Of a DNA stretch of 64,000 bases, positions 1 through 11,600 are shown in pieces. Source of the DNA: Ichthyophis bannanicus (lineage: Eukaryota > Chordata > Amphibia > Gymnophiona > Ichthyophiidae); NCBI GenBank assembly GCA_033557465.1, contig CM066033.1, forward strand, positions 708,073,637 to 708,137,636, in the 5' to 3' direction. Position 1 is the stretch's first letter. Each line of letters begins with the position of its first letter. Made by a program: the position numbers and the translations under genes. The notes beneath the pieces were generated by a model. That model did no database searches, was not told where the DNA came from, and saw only the letters and a list, made by a program, of their open reading frames with translations.

Positions 1-803
1 ACAAACAAATATATAACAAAATGGGAACCCAATAGTGATACCCACAAAGGGCCAGTAATCTAAAAGTAAGAATGAAAAAAATGAAAACTGAACACTCTAA
101 ACACCATGCATAGTGATAGTGAAAAAATAACATGCCATACAAGAAATACATGTGACAAACAGGTAAGAATTTCTACCATGTTCACTCCTGTTAAAAACTC
201 TATGAAATAAAATCAACAAGTGAAACAACCTCACCTCAATAGTGTGCATTAACTTCTAGCAATATAACCGTGTGACAGCCGAAAGTGTCGCCGCTACCGG
301 TATTTCTTAAATATAAGCTATGGCGCCAAAAGAAGGGAAAGTGCAGTGTGCAACAGAATTAAAACAGCATGTATTTAATCTAAAACCATTTTATGTGAAA
401 ACCAGTGTGCTGTCCTTTAAAAAACTAGCATAAGAACTAATAAATAAGTACTTATAAAATACCTTTAAATAAAAAAATGTTAATGAGCAATGTACTAAGA
501 ATCATGAGAAGGCCATTTAAAACCCAATGAAAACCACCTCAATAACTGATAAAACAACTAATGACATATGATATTTTTTAAAGGTCTGTCTATGTGGTTA
601 AGACCACCAAATAACAGAGTACTGATTTTTTTTTAAAAAACACCTTAATTAAAAGATGGCTAAAACCATAGGGTTTAAAAATGAATGATCCCTATGAATA
701 CCACAGAACAGTTAAAACCAATTAAAGAGGATATGTGCAAGGGGCCACGCACGGACACCAAACTTTTATAAAAGTGTAGAGACCAAAACCATGTGTGCAA
801 AAA
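1..803. other. Unassigned AT-rich DNA
   Basis: No gene or recognisable transposon coding region was seen. The stretch is AT-rich with many A and T runs and ends where the DIRS-A terminus begins. It could be old, decayed repeat or ordinary intergenic or intronic DNA. Confidence 0.5.
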
Positions 804-1165
804 GCATAGTTACTCACCTGTAACAGGTGTTCTCCAGGGACAGCAGGAATCAGCCTCACTTATGGGCGATGTCAGCACCAACGGAGCCCGTGCGGAGCAA
901 TTCCCCCAGCTTTCAAAGAAAGCCTTTGGGATTGCTGCCACGCATGTGTGGTCCTCTTCCCGCCCAAAGGAGCCATCTTGCTCAGTCAGGTCTCCTAGCT
1001 AGAGCCCTACTAAGCAGATGGCAAGGGAAGGACAAAAATAGCGACTCTTCAGGGGTGGTGGGAGGGTAGTGAAGACTGATGCCTGCTGTCCCTGGAGAAC
1101 ATCTGTTACAGGTGAGTAACTACGCTTTCTCCAGGAACAAGCAGGAAGTCAGTCCTCACTTATGG
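804..1165 (-). repeat. DIRS-A terminal repeat and internal complementary region
   Basis: The motif actcacctg at 812-820 sits at the element end. Its reverse complement caggtgagt appears at 1109-1117, inside a block starting near 1085 that repeats the terminal sequence in opposite orientation and adds the sequence of the other terminus. This is the arrangement expected of the DIRS terminal repeat and the internal complementary region used to join ends during replication. The same layout is seen at 57801-58175 in DIRS-D. Confidence 0.75.
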
Positions 1166-1304
1166 GACTCCCCAGCTAACCTGTAACCCAAAAACACCTC
1201 CGCAAGGCCGTGAGCAGGTCGATGCCCAAAGGAGCCCGAGGCTCCAGGTCCCCGGGGCGAAGCTCTCAGTAGCTGTCGAAGAAGGATAGGAGGGCAGGAG
1301 TTGC

Positions 1305-2135
1305 TTATACCCCGAACAGGTTACGGAGTACAGCGTGGCCGAAGGCGCTGTCCTGGCGGGACTCCCTCTGCAGGCAGTAGTGCACAGCAAAAGTGTTCGC
1401 TGAAGACCAGGTCACAGCCCAGCAGATGTCCAACAGAGGCACTGAGCGCAATGAAGCCACCGAAGCCGCCTTGGCCCAAACGCCGTGTGCGGTGATTCTC
1501 CGATCCAACAGGGCACCCGCCTTTACCTCGGCGAAGGCGATGCAGTCCACCACCCAGATGGAGAGGGTGCATTTCATGACTGCCTGCCCCTGGCGATTGG
1601 GATCGCAGGCAACAAAGAGCCAACTAGACTTGTGCTGGAGGTAGAAGGCAAGAGCCCTCTTGCAGTCGAGTGTATGTAACACTGCCAAGGCCTGGTCGGT
1701 ATGAGGTCTCGGGAAGAAGGTTGGTAAGACTATCTCTTGATTTAGATGGAAATCCGAGACAACCTTCGTTAGGAACTTGGGGTGAGTGCGGAGGACCACC
1801 CTGTTCCCACAGAACCTGGTGTAGGGAGCATCAGCCATGAGGGCCTGAAGTTCGCTGACTCGGGTAGCCGAAGTCAAAACCACCAGGAAGACCACCTTCC
1901 AGGAGAGGTGCCGAAGCGAGCAGGTCACCATCGGCCTGAAGGGTGATCGTGTAAGCTGCATGAGCACCACGTTGAGGTCCCACTCCGCCGGAGGAGGCCG
2001 GATGGGAGGCTTGGAGAGTAAGAGGCCTCGCATGAAGCGGGAGACCAATGGCTGCCCCAAGAGGGGTTTCCCCTTAATGGGGAGGTGGTTCGGCGAAATA
2101 GCACTCACGTGTACCCTGACCGAATTGAATTTCAA
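1305..2135 (-). pseudogene. DIRS-A tyrosine recombinase, inactive
   Basis: A 276-residue open frame aligns along its length with the recombinase of DIRS-D (58285-59103). Shared blocks include the first catalytic-Arg region (TSATRVSELQAL, near residue 90), the THPKFLTKVVSDFHLNQ block and the C-terminal TFAVHYCL block with the expected nucleophilic Tyr. In the HxxR box DIRS-D reads AHNVRAMA but this copy reads AHGVWAKA, so the second catalytic Arg is replaced by Trp. The N-terminal core-binding part lies in another frame at 2232-2621. Tyrosine recombinases of this class join the circular cDNA to the chromosome; this copy should be dead. Confidence 0.8.
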
Positions 2136-2231
2136 CCTTACTTTCGAGAGGTGGAGGAGATACTGAAGAATACACCGAATAGAGCAGGAGAACGGATCAA
2201 TCTGGAGCTCAGAGCACCAGACCGAGAAGCA

Positions 2232-2621
2232 TCACCACTTAAAAGCATATGCCAGTCTCGTTGAGTCCTTACTTGACGCTAGGAGAACCTCCTCAAACTC
2301 CTCCGGCAGATGCAGCGGGGCTAAGGAGACCCATTCAGCAGCCAGGCTGTAAGAGACAGCGAGGCCAGGTTTGGGTGGAGCACCCAATCCTCCTCCTGCG
2401 TTAACAGGTCCGGGGCACAGCCCAGGGGTACTGGAGGCTCGGACGAGAGCTGGAGCAGAAGCAGGAACCAAGGCTGTCAAGGCCACGAAGGAGCCACGAG
2501 GATCACTGAAGCTCGGTCCCACTGAACCTTGTGAAAGAAAGGTCCTCGCAATGAGAGGAGTGGGAGGGAAAGCGTAAAGAAGTCCGGAGGTCCAGCTTAA
2601 GAGGAACGCATCCGGGGCCAT
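2232..2621 (-). pseudogene. DIRS-A RNase H end and recombinase start
   Basis: The frame opens with DAFLLSWTSGLLYAFPP, which matches the segment after RNase H in DIRS-D (DAFLLYWGQDFLYAFPP). It ends with STRLAYAFKW, the first conserved block of the recombinase core-binding domain (STRCSYAFKW in DIRS-D). It precedes the recombinase frame at 1305-2135 but is out of phase with it. The left part of the element is cut off exactly at the right edge of this frame. Confidence 0.7.
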
Positions 2622-2622
2622 G

Positions 2623-2865
2623 ATTTGTTGTTTTTAGTGCCTGTTACATCCCCGAGGAAGGCGAGAGCCGAAACAGCCTGTGTTAGGGGTGGCTACTCTG
2701 TACCCTTTAATAAAGTTTTTAAACATCCGTTGCGAGTCTCGCTTCTTGGTGTCTGCTGGTTCTCTGCGAGCCTTCAGAGTGTTTCTACGTTGGATAAGCA
2801 GATAAGGCACGTCTCTGCATCGTGCAAAGAACACAATAATTGCTGCTTGAACCTGTAAAGAATTC
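2623..2865. other. Unassigned segment between two DIRS fragments
   Basis: This 240-bp stretch separates DIRS-A from another recombinase fragment. It contains a cccgaggaaggcg...gaaacag block followed by a ttaataaag polyadenylation-like signal. That reminds me of the 3' ends of Penelope-like elements, but I cannot support an assignment. Confidence 0.3.
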
Positions 2866-3078
2866 AATGCCAATCCTTTTGTCCAGGACATCTTGAAGGA
2901 AGACCAAAATATCCAATGAAGACAAATGGTGAAGAATGACAATATATTCTTGACACCAAGCCTCAAAAATGTTCCATATCTGCACTAGGGAGATGCAATC
3001 CCTCCTTCCTGGACTGTAATAAATTCAAAATCATCTGGCTAGAATATTCTCTCTCAGCCTAGCCCTCTCAAGAGCCAG
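2866..3078 (-). pseudogene. DIRS tyrosine recombinase N-terminal fragment
   Basis: On the minus strand this reads IWNIFEAWCQEYIV...LDILVFLQDVLDKRIG, matching the core-binding domain of DIRS-C (VWLIFEAWYVDRML...QVLAFLQDGFQKGLA at 34963-35200). It has stops upstream. It directly abuts the 5' side of a plus-strand LINE fragment, and an RNase H piece lies on the other side of that LINE, so the LINE may have inserted between RNase H and recombinase. Confidence 0.7.
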
Positions 3079-3084
3079 GCTGCT

Positions 3085-3893
3085 AGACACAACAGAGGTG
3101 TGTCCAACATGTTAAAAAATGTAAGGTCATGCATTTGGGCTGCAGCAATCCAAGGGAGCAATATAGTATAGGGGGTGAAGTACTTTTGTCCACTAAAGAA
3201 GAGTGGGACCTAGGCGTGGTTGTGTCTGATGATCTTAAAGTAGCTAAACAGATAGAAAAGGCGACAGCAAAAGCTAGAAGGATGCTTGGGTGCATACGGA
3301 GAGGAATGGCTAGCAGAAAAAAAGGAGGTGATAATGCCTCTGTATAAGTCTTTGGTGTGACCTCATTTGGAGTATAGTGTGCAATTCTGGAGACCGCACC
3401 TTCAAAAGGATGTGAACAGGATGGAGTCGGTACAGAGGGTGGCTACTAAAATGATTAGTGGTCTTCATTATAAAGCATATGAGGACAGACTGAAGGATCT
3501 TAATATGTACCCCTTAGAGGAAAGGCGGGATAGACGGATAGAGGTGATATGATTGAGATGTTTAAATACCTCCATGGCATAAATGTTCAGGGAGAGCGCC
3601 TTTCAATTGAAAGCAAGATCTGCTACGAGGGGACATGGGATGAGGGTGAAGGGAGATAGATTCAGGAGTGATATGCGGAAATATTTCTTTACGGAAAGAG
3701 TAGTGGATCCGTGGAATAGTCTCCCAGTGGAGATGGTAGAGATGAGGACAGTAACGGAATTCAAAAAAGCATGGGACAAACACCGAGGATCTCTGAAGGT
3801 TAAAAGGGGACTGTTGTAGTTGTTATGGAGGGACAGACTGGATAGGCCATGTGGTCTTTTTCTGTCGTCATATTTCTATGTTTCTATATTTTT
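3085..3893 (+). mobile_element. CR1-like LINE, 3' end of ORF2 and 3' UTR
   Basis: Broken plus-strand frames give the C-terminal region of a Jockey-superclade LINE ORF2. Visible blocks are KEEWDLGVVVSDDLKVAKQ, the PHLEYSVQFWRPHLQKDV-like block at about 3360-3415, RVATKMISGL, and FFTERVVDPWNSLPVEMVE with the typical FKKAWDKHRG ending. Frameshifts and stops interrupt it near 3340 and 3550. The copy is 5'-truncated and ends with ttctatgtttctat, like the second copy at 4485-5005. It interrupts DIRS sequence on both sides. Confidence 0.8.
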
Positions 3894-3894
3894 G

Positions 3895-4440
3895 CAGGTC
3901 GCCATCAAATTCATTACTGGGAAACCCCAATATTGAATGATGCATCTGAAGGCCAAGTCTGCTAGTTGCCATTCTCCTAGACCTAAAATGTTCCTGTTCA
4001 AGAAGTCTGGCTACACATTCTTCACCCAAACATATATGCCACTGACAGAGTCACTAGGTGCTGCTCCCACCAATGCAGGAACAGACTGACCTCTTCTGCC
4101 ACCAGGAAACTCCAGGTGCTGCCTTGGCGACTGACACATGCGACTGCCAAAGGACTATCCGAACCACATTAGGCACATCGCTCTCACCTCCAGACGGAGC
4201 TAGTTTATGCTCTGCCCACAATGAAGCCTGAGCCATGGTAGAATGGGCCCTCAAACCTGGGGACATCGCCCACCCACTGATGATTATGCTTAGATGATGG
4301 TGTCCTTTAATCCATAGGACCACTGTTGTCTCTCTTGGACACTGTCCCTCTCTTCCTGGGATCACCAAACACAAAAAGATGGTCCATCTTCTGGAAAAAC
4401 TTAGTTCTCTTCAAGTAAATCCACAAGGTCCAAGTGATAT
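3895..4440 (-). pseudogene. DIRS recombinase end joined upstream of RNase H end
   Basis: Minus-strand reading from 4440 to 4060 gives a tyrosine recombinase C-terminal half (SPGLRAHSTMAQASLWAEHKLAP, corresponding to LKAHSTRAQAASWAEYKLVP of DIRS-C). The catalytic Arg of the HxxR box is replaced by Met. Continuing downstream, 4045-3895 reads an RNase H C-terminal piece (EWQLADLAF...WGFPVMNLMATCK; DIRS-C has WGTPVMDLMATFHS). In an intact DIRS, RNase H precedes the recombinase, so these two pieces are in swapped order. This may be two copies joined, or a rearranged circle. Confidence 0.65.
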
Positions 4441-4484
4441 AGGTCTCCTGAATTATCACAATCCTCTGACTCCCAGAACACCAG

Positions 4485-5005
4485 CAGTGAAGTACTTTTG
4501 TCCACTAAAGAAGAGCGGGACCTAGGCGTGGTTGTGTCTGATGATCTTAAAGTAGCTAAACAGGTAGAAAAGGTGACAGCAAAAGCTAGAAGGATGCTTG
4601 GATGCATAGGGAGAGGAATGGCTATGTACACCTTAGAGGAAAGGTGGGATAGAGGTGATATGATTGAGACGTTTAAATACCTCTGTGGCATAAATGCACA
4701 GGGGGAGAGTCTCTTTTGATTGAAAGCAAGTTCTGCTATGAGGGGACATGGGATGAGGGTGAAAGGGGATAGATTCAAGAGTGATATCCGGAAATATTTC
4801 TTTACGGAAAGAGTGGTGGATCCGTGGAATAGTCTCCCAGTGGAGGTGGTAAAAATGAGGACAGTATCTGAATTCAAAAAAGCATGGGACAAACAGAGAG
4901 GATCTCTAAAGGAAAAAAGGGGACTGTTGTAGTTGTTGATATGGAAGAACAAACTAGATAGGCCATGTGGTCTTTTTCTGTCATCATTTTTCTATGTTTC
5001 TATGG
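4485..5005 (+). mobile_element. CR1-like LINE 3' fragment with internal deletion
   Basis: This second copy belongs to the same LINE family as 3085-3893. It begins in the KEERDLGVVVSDDLK block, then jumps from the MLGCIGRGMA region directly to MYTLEERWDRGDMIETFKYL, dropping roughly 180 bp present in the other copy. It then resumes with the FFTERVVDPWNSLPVEVV block and the ttctatgtttctat 3' end. It lies between a DIRS gag fragment (right) and a DIRS recombinase fragment (left), both on the opposite strand. Confidence 0.8.
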
Positions 5006-5730
5006 CCACCATTTTGGTCTACGTGCCAGATGATTCTGCAGCCCTCAACACAGGCACCGATGGCTTTGGGCCAGACGTCTGTTTCGTCAAAGGGGCATCC
5101 TCGATCAGAATGGCTTCGGAGGGGGGGGGGGGGGGTCTGAGGCCAGTTGCCCGAAGCTGACAACTCCTTCTGGGGAAGCTTGTGAGGCCGCTCCTGCTCT
5201 GACCCCTCAGACTCGTGCTGGGGACTGCGGAGCCTGTGGGATTTACCTTCTTTTCCAAACCCATCCTCCAAGGTCTTCGAGGACTTCAAGCTCTTCTTGC
5301 ATTCCACCTCTGGGGAGTTCCTCTTGGAGAAGCTGCAGCCATGAGAACTCCGAGGTAGCCTTGGCATCGCAGTGTATGAAAGTACCAGAGGGAGCTCTGG
5401 CGTATGGCGTTGCCAGGGACTCTGGCGCAGAGTCTTGATCTATGGAAGAAATTTTCCTGCTGCAGCTGGCAGCTGCTCGATGGCCTTTGCGGACATGGAC
5501 TTACAAAGATTGCAGCCAGGGTCATCATGGTCCTGTCCAATGCAATAGAGGCAGCAGTCATGTGGGTCGGTGAAGGACATCTTGCTGTATCGATCATGTT
5601 TCTTGAAGCCACTGGTGGCCATGGGAAAAAACGGGTCCCGCCAGCCAAAAAGGGTGCAAAGCGCTGGTCGAGGGACTCTCGAGAAAAAATAAGAAAAATG
5701 AACCCTGGGAGCAATGCCGAAGTGAGCTGG
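5006..5730 (-). pseudogene. DIRS gag N-terminal fragment
   Basis: The minus-strand frame at 5440-5700 includes DPHDCCLYCIGQDHDDPGCNLC, a Cys/His pattern typical of the start of DIRS gag proteins and similar to the Cys-rich start of gag in DIRS-E (CSKCGGTISVADTHECCLKC at 49220-49402). The following frame (5367-4984) is rich in Ser, Lys and Pro and probably continues gag. The gene is broken by frameshifts and a G-run of about 15 at 5116-5131, and is cut at the left by the LINE tail. Confidence 0.6.
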
Positions 5731-5990
5731 CTTAGGAGTGGGAAGAGGAACTGTCAAGCGTACCAGAAAAGAAAAATTTTAAGACAAAAAGAAAACAAAG
5801 ACACTTTTTCCAGGGAAATGGGACAGACGTCCAGTGGGCTCCATGGAATAAAGGAGACTGAGGTAAGATGGCACTCTTGGGCAGGAAGAGTAGCACGCAT
5901 GGGAGATGCTTCCACACAGGCTCCCATCAGTGCCAATGTCACCCATATGTGAGGACTAACTTCCTTTTTGTTCCCGGAGAATCTCAGGAT
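5731..5990 (-). repeat. DIRS 5' terminal region
   Basis: The sequence around 5890-5990 (catgggagatgcttcc...cacatatgtgaggactaac...ttcccggagaa) matches the terminal repeats of DIRS-D and DIRS-E (atgtgaag or catatgggtat, cctgcttgttcctggaga). It sits immediately upstream of the gag start on the minus strand, as a 5' terminus should, but it directly follows gag and RT sequence at 6000-6650 rather than flanking DNA. Confidence 0.5.
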
Positions 5991-5999
5991 CCAAAAGAC

Positions 6000-6650
6000 C
6001 CTATTGACCTGTTTGAAATTCAATATCGAGTGAAATGACCCTTCCCTTTGGGGACCACAAAATAGATGGAACACTTCGCTAGCCCATAGCTTTTAGAAGA
6101 AGCCGTCTGCAGCACCGCCTTGACTACCTCCACATTTGTGGAGGACTGGCAAGTGGACTCCATAAAAGCATCAGAAAGAGGAGGAGACAACTCTTGGGTA
6201 CATCCCAAGACAACTTTGAGGACAAACAGATAACTTTGAGGACCACAGACCGCCACCTGCAGAGCTAAGGCAGGGGCTTCAAATGACTGCTTCAGCAGTG
6301 CCTCTATCCTATGATCCTGCGGGTCCTTCAGAGCCACTCCACCTTCCACCAGTATGGTTGTATTATTGGCGACTGACGACACCAAAGCATCTACCTTATA
6401 GAGTTGCAACTTCTTCTCACCCATGGGCAATGGATATAATCTGGCCAGGAATCCACCTACTATGAGTCTCGCATCTGGCATGTCCCATTCTGCTGTCGCT
6501 ATGTCCCTGGATTGGAAAGGCTTTGTTAGGTCTGTGGATGCCTTCTGGCAGAGACTTCTCCATAGTTGTGGTGTCCACAGGCTGATCCTCAGATTTTCAG
6601 ATTTGTCAAGTCCTTCTGGGGGCTCCACAGAGTCCACCAAAGCCTAGGAT
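6000..6650 (-). pseudogene. DIRS gag middle fused to start of reverse transcriptase
   Basis: The 206-residue frame (6020-6640) shares with DIRS-C gag (40115-41083) the order EWDMPDA...ARLYPL...KVDALVSSV...TTILVEGGVALKDPQDHRIEALLKQSFE...ALQVAVCG (DIRS-C: EWDLPEA...SRLYPL...RVDAAVMVV...TTIPVEGSTALKDTQDRKLDALLRQVFD). After an internal deletion it runs into CSIYFVVPKGKG, the start of DIRS reverse transcriptase (YSIYFVVPKKDG in DIRS-C). ILNFKQVNRVF follows in another frame. It then stops abruptly at a DIRS terminus. This is a deletion derivative with no possible function. Confidence 0.75.
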
Positions 6651-7309
6651 GCAAGGTCAACTCAGTTTTTCCTGTAGAACCCAAGTGAGCCTCTTCCAAG
6701 CAGACAGATCCTTATGTTGTGGGAAGGGGGGGGGAGGGGGGAATCCTGAAAGCAAAATTGGACCCAAGAATCCTGACACCAGGTTGTTCTTGAAACAGAA
6801 GTCCTGATGCATTAGCAGGACAAACTCTGGGGAATACCCCACATTAATGATGAGGGCTGACTCCTTCACCAAAGATGGAGCAGCACTCACTCCCTGATCC
6901 CCAATGGACTCAACATTGGCGGCCTCTCCATATGGCTGCAATCGGGACACAAGATAGGTAGCTGTTCCCCTGCTTTGGAAGCCTCTCTCTCTGACCCAAC
7001 TACACCAACCCCACTGCTGCGTGTGCCTTTCCTGATGCTGCCACTGCTACTTAAAATCTCCTCCGGGACTCGGAGCCACTCAACATGTTGCTCCTCCTTG
7101 CAGCTCTAGCAAAGGCCAGACACCCCCACATTACAGCCGTAGCTGCTGCAGACCACACAGCATTTGCTGTGCTCAGCCTGCACCACAACAATTGTTAACT
7201 TAATCTCACTGGTGCCTGCGATAGCCTTGCTTACTTCCCAGCTTCTCAGAAAAGTCTCCTCCAGGCTTCCCCCCCATCCTCTGAATCCTATTCGTCATCT
7301 TCGCCCTTT
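6651..7309. other. Unassigned, possibly decayed DIRS gag 5' part
   Basis: A 97-residue minus-strand frame (6657-6950) has no clear family match. By position it could be the upstream part of the gag fragment at 6000-6650. The remainder (about 6950-7309) is C-rich and I see no gene in it. Confidence 0.3.
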
Positions 7310-7945
7310 TTTTGATGCGTGGGCCCTCCGCATATTGATCTAGGCCTTAGTGTTGTCTTTTTTGGACTACTGTAATCTTCTGTATGTGGGTTTGCCCAAG
7401 TACTTGATTTGGAAATTGCAAATGGTACAGAATGTGGCTGGGTGCATGATTTCAGGACATAGGCATGGGAAGCCTGTGGCAGATGTGCTATATCAACATC
7501 ACTGGTTCCCTGGTTATCTTCAAGGCCCTGCAAGGCCAGAGGCCGATTTACTTGGCAGATGTGTTGCATTGGTATCAGCTGGGTCAAACACTGCAGTCGA
7601 GCCAGGGTCATAGTTTGGTAATTCCTAGCCCCCAGCAGGTTTGAATAAAGAAATGGTGTGGGACGTGCATTGCTCTAGCAGCCCCTTCGTGGTGGAACTG
7701 GCTACCGATTTTTGTTGCAACAGGAGGAGAGTCTATTGGCTTTTTGGAAGGCCTTGAAGACCTTTCTGTTCCCTCAGCTACAACGGGGAAAGTGAGGGAC
7801 TGGACAAGGCAGGCAGGTGGTTGATTGAATGATATGGGGTACGGGATAAGGTGAGGTTTTAGTTTGTTTTCATTTTGTGTGCCACCTTGAATGCCTCTGG
7901 GTACTTTGGCAGGATATAAATGTTTTAAAATAAATAAATATATTT
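7310..7945 (+). mobile_element. L2-like LINE 3' fragment
   Basis: The frame at 7350-7613 contains LDYCNLLYVGLPKYLIWKLQMVQNVAG, the well-conserved post-RT block of L2/CR1 LINEs (LDYCNSLL...LQLVQNAA type). The rest of the ORF is broken. The element ends near 7945 after tttggcaggatataaatg followed by short ataaat repeats. It is 5'-truncated, as usual for LINEs. Confidence 0.75.
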
Positions 7946-8211
7946 CCTGGGCTTGCTCTGATTTTTTTTCTTTTTTAAGATAACTAACTATGCTGTCCGC
8001 CAAGCAGTTGCCTATCTGCCTACACACCCATGCCCCTTTCCCAGAGATTGAGGAGAGGTAAAGGAGGACTGCAGCAACCCCTCAGAGCCCAGGGAAGTCG
8101 AGGAGGGGGGACCTGGCTCCATCGGTTTCTGCACCCCTGGGCTCACTGTCCAGCCTCAGCCAATCCCAGCCCTCTTGTAGCTTCAGCCAATTTTCCTTTT
8201 GATTTCTCTTC
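7946..8211. other. Flank of the L1 copy, unassigned
   Basis: No gene seen. The stretch ends in a C/T-rich run leading into the poly(T) that marks the 3' end of the minus-strand L1. Confidence 0.4.
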
Positions 8212-8631
8212 TTTTTTTTTTTTTGTATTTAACTTTTTATTGGCATAAACACATTTCACATCAACACATACCCATACATCATTCCCCAACAGGCCAACAG
8301 TGATATATACAGATAATAGCTAACTCTTATTCACAATAATGACATACCCCCCTCCCACCGCCCCCCCCCCACCGTTGACCCCCCCCTCTCGTGGTCCCCC
8401 CAAGGGTATCCCACAAAATCAGAGGTAGCCAATAACGTATCTGGCTACTTATCTAAAGTCACACCCCCCACTCCCCTACACATATAATCCCCCACCATGA
8501 CTACCCTCCCCCCAGATCCCCTCCGACCCCCGTCCACCCTCCCTAGAAAAGCAATCCCTCCCCTCACCCCCTCGTACGAACCACCCTCCCCCTCCTTACC
8601 TCCTACCCCCGGGATATTACTGCCAGTACCA

Positions 8632-11600
8632 TTACGCCCCCCTTTTGTTAAACCCTCCCCTTTTTATTAAAACCCCCCGCCCCCACCTACCCGGAGCCCA
8701 GGACCCCCCCCCCCCGCCCACCCACTGGTCAAAGAAACCTATGACCTTAATACCCCTCCCCCCTCCAAATGCTAACTCTCCCTCTCCTCCCCATCCCTTC
8801 ATCCCCCTGCCCATCCACCCTCCCCCCACCTCCCCCCCCTGCCCTCCCAACCCTAGAACGCCCCCCAAAACTCCCCACTGTTCCTCATATCTAGCTAAGG
8901 TCTGCTTACGCGCAGCCGTTAATTTTTCCATCAAAACCGTGTGCCGAACTCGCCTTTCGAACTGCTCAAGCATGGGCAACTCTCTCTGCTTCCAGGCGGC
9001 AGCTATTTCACAGCGAGCAGCACTTAAGCAAGCCATCACCATCCTACCCCCCCTATTACCCTGCCCCTCCTCCCACAAGGTCAGTAAACAGATGGTTGGG
9101 ACCACTGGAACCTCTACCCCTAAATGCTTTAGGATCCATCCTGCAATCCGCCCCCAGTACTCTTGAACTTTCATACAACTCCACCAGACATGCCAAAACG
9201 TCCCAACTTCCCCACACCCCCTCCAACACAGGGGAGATACCGACGCATACATCTTATGTAGACGACTGGGAGTATAATACCACCGCAGCAGCACTTTGTA
9301 GCTATTTTCTTTGGACCCACTGGAGCTGAGCCCCCTCCTACACTGATCCCACACCCGCTTCCACTCCACCTCCGACACAGTGCGCCCTAAATCCACCTCC
9401 CACTCCTTCAGATACCTATGTTTCCCCCCTTGGCTGCCACTCACCGCCTTATACAGCCCCGATATCATGCCCTTAGCTCCCTTCTTCCCGAACCACAACG
9501 CTTCCAAACTTGAGAGCTCCCTACCCCACCCCTCCTTCCCCACCACCTTCCCCAGAAACTATCGTACTTGCAGATATGCATACCTGTCCCTATCCTCTAG
9601 CTGGAATTCCTCTTTGACCACTTCAAAACTCTTCAGTTCGCCCTCCTCCAGTAGCTGATAACTGCATAGTAAGCATTTCTTCGTCCACTCATCAAATCTC
9701 CCCCCTTCCCACCCCGGCTTGAAAACCCGAGACCCCCTCCAAGGTGTCAACAGGGAGAATCCCCCTAATCGAAGCCCCCCCTCCTTGCCCCACACTCTAT
9801 CCCAGATCTTCACCCCTTGTCTCATCGCCGGTGACCCACCCCCCAGGCTCTTCCTCCCCTCGATGTCCGCCCATAACCATGCCGTCAAATGGCCCCCTCG
9901 TACCCTCCCCGCCTCTAAGGACACCCAAGGCTGCTCCTCCCCCCCAGTTCTCCAGCTCATTACATGCACTAACTGAGCCGCCCTATAATAATCCATCAGG
10001 TTCGGTACACCCAGACCCCCTTCTTCCTTAGGTGCATACATCACTGCCCGCGTTACCCTGGGTGGTTTCCTCTTCCAAATATAGGTGAATACCCGCCTTT
10101 GTAAAGCCTGCATCGCCCCTTCAGGTACCGCTACCAGTAAGGCCTGAAACCAGTACAGAAGTCGAGGTAAGATATTCATTTTAATTATCGCAATCCTCCC
10201 TATCCAGGATATCTCTAGCCCCATCCACCCTTCCAAATCCCTACCGATAGTGTGGAACAGTCTCAGGTAGTTAGCCTGATATAGAGTCTCATACCGATCA
10301 GTAATTCGTACCCCTAGGTACCCCAGAGACCCACTGACCCACCGCAATGGGAACCGTCTCTTCAGACTCTCCTCAACCACTACATCCAATTGCACTTTCA
10401 AAACCTCCGTTTTATCTACATTCATTTTAAACCCCGAAACCGCTCCATATCTTTCCACCTCCTGCATTACCTCTGGCAGCGATATTAAGGGTTGACCTAA
10501 ATACAACAGAATATCATCGGCGTAGAGGGAGATTTTATGCATCCGCCCACCTCTACTCAAACCAGTAATCCTGTCATTCCCCCTTATTCTTTCTGCGAGA
10601 GGCTCCACCACCATGACAAAAAGAAGCGGTGACAGTGGGCACCCCTGTCGAGTCCCCCTGCCCAGTGCAAAATCTCTGGAATACTGCCCGTTAACTATGA
10701 TTCTAGCCCTTGGTCCCCGATACAGCGCCCTTACCCACCCCATTAAGTTGGGTCCGCACCCCATACGCTCCAACACCCACATCAAAAAGGCCCAATGAAC
10801 TCTATCAAATGCCTTTTCGGCGTCAATAGACATCAGGATCAAGTCCTCCCGTCCCTCCCTCGCCTCCCATACAACCCCAATCGCTCTCTGAATGTTATCC
10901 GCTGCCTGACGTCCTGGAATAAAGCCAGCTTGATCCCCCTTTATAAGCCCCGGTAACCACTCCGCCAACCGCCCAGCCACTACTTTGGCCAACAATTTGG
11001 TATCTACATTCAACAGGGATATCGGCCGGTATGAGCTACATTTCCCGGGATCTTTCCCTGGCTTTAACAACACAGTTATCCCCGCTGTCAGCATTTCCCT
11101 TGACAGCTCCCCCCTTCCACCAGCACCCCATTGAAAACCCTACTCATTATATCTTTTAACTCACCCCAAAAAACCTTATAAAAATGTCCTGTCAGTCCAT
11201 CTAAGCCCGGAGACTTCCCCCCTACCAGTCCCCTCACCGCCCGTGCAATTTCGTCCTCTCGTATTTCCGCCTCCAGGATCTCTACCGCTTCCACCGGTAA
11301 CGCTGGGAGCGTTATCCCTTCTAAATAGGCCTCTATCTCCCGGTACAGGTCTAAGTAGTAATCCCGAAACCTCTCCCTTATATCTTCTTCTCCCCAACAC
11401 CTCTGCCCGTCCGACCCTTCTATATACGCTATAGTGGCTACCCCTTTCTGCCGCCGTAATCGCCGCGCTAGTAACCTCCCCGCTTTATCCCCAAATTCGT
11501 AGTGTGTCTGTTGCACTCTCTGTAAGAGAAATGCCACTTTCTCTAATTATAGGTCCTTTAACGCATCCCTTGCCCGCTCCATCGCCCTTCTGTCCTCCTC

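Larger units (their letters stand above)
804..2622 (-). mobile_element. DIRS-A: 3' part of a DIRS-type retrotransposon
   Basis: DIRS elements are retrotransposons that integrate with a tyrosine recombinase and carry inverted terminal repeats plus an internal complementary region. Read on the minus strand, this copy contains the end of the RNase H domain, a tyrosine recombinase, the internal complementary region (about 1085-1165) and the terminal repeat (about 804-1060). Gag, reverse transcriptase and the 5' repeat are missing. The right edge at 2622 is abrupt inside the RNase H frame, so the copy was truncated or broken by rearrangement. Its recombinase resembles that of DIRS-D at 58285-59103 more than that of DIRS-C. 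Confidence 0.85.

Noticed and set aside
5404..5952. 182-codon plus-strand frame
   Set aside because: It is antisense to the DIRS gag start with its Cys-rich block, which explains the sequence better.
8645..9166. 173-residue Pro-rich plus-strand frame
   Set aside because: It is the antisense shadow of L1 ORF2 and its G-rich 3' UTR on the minus strand.
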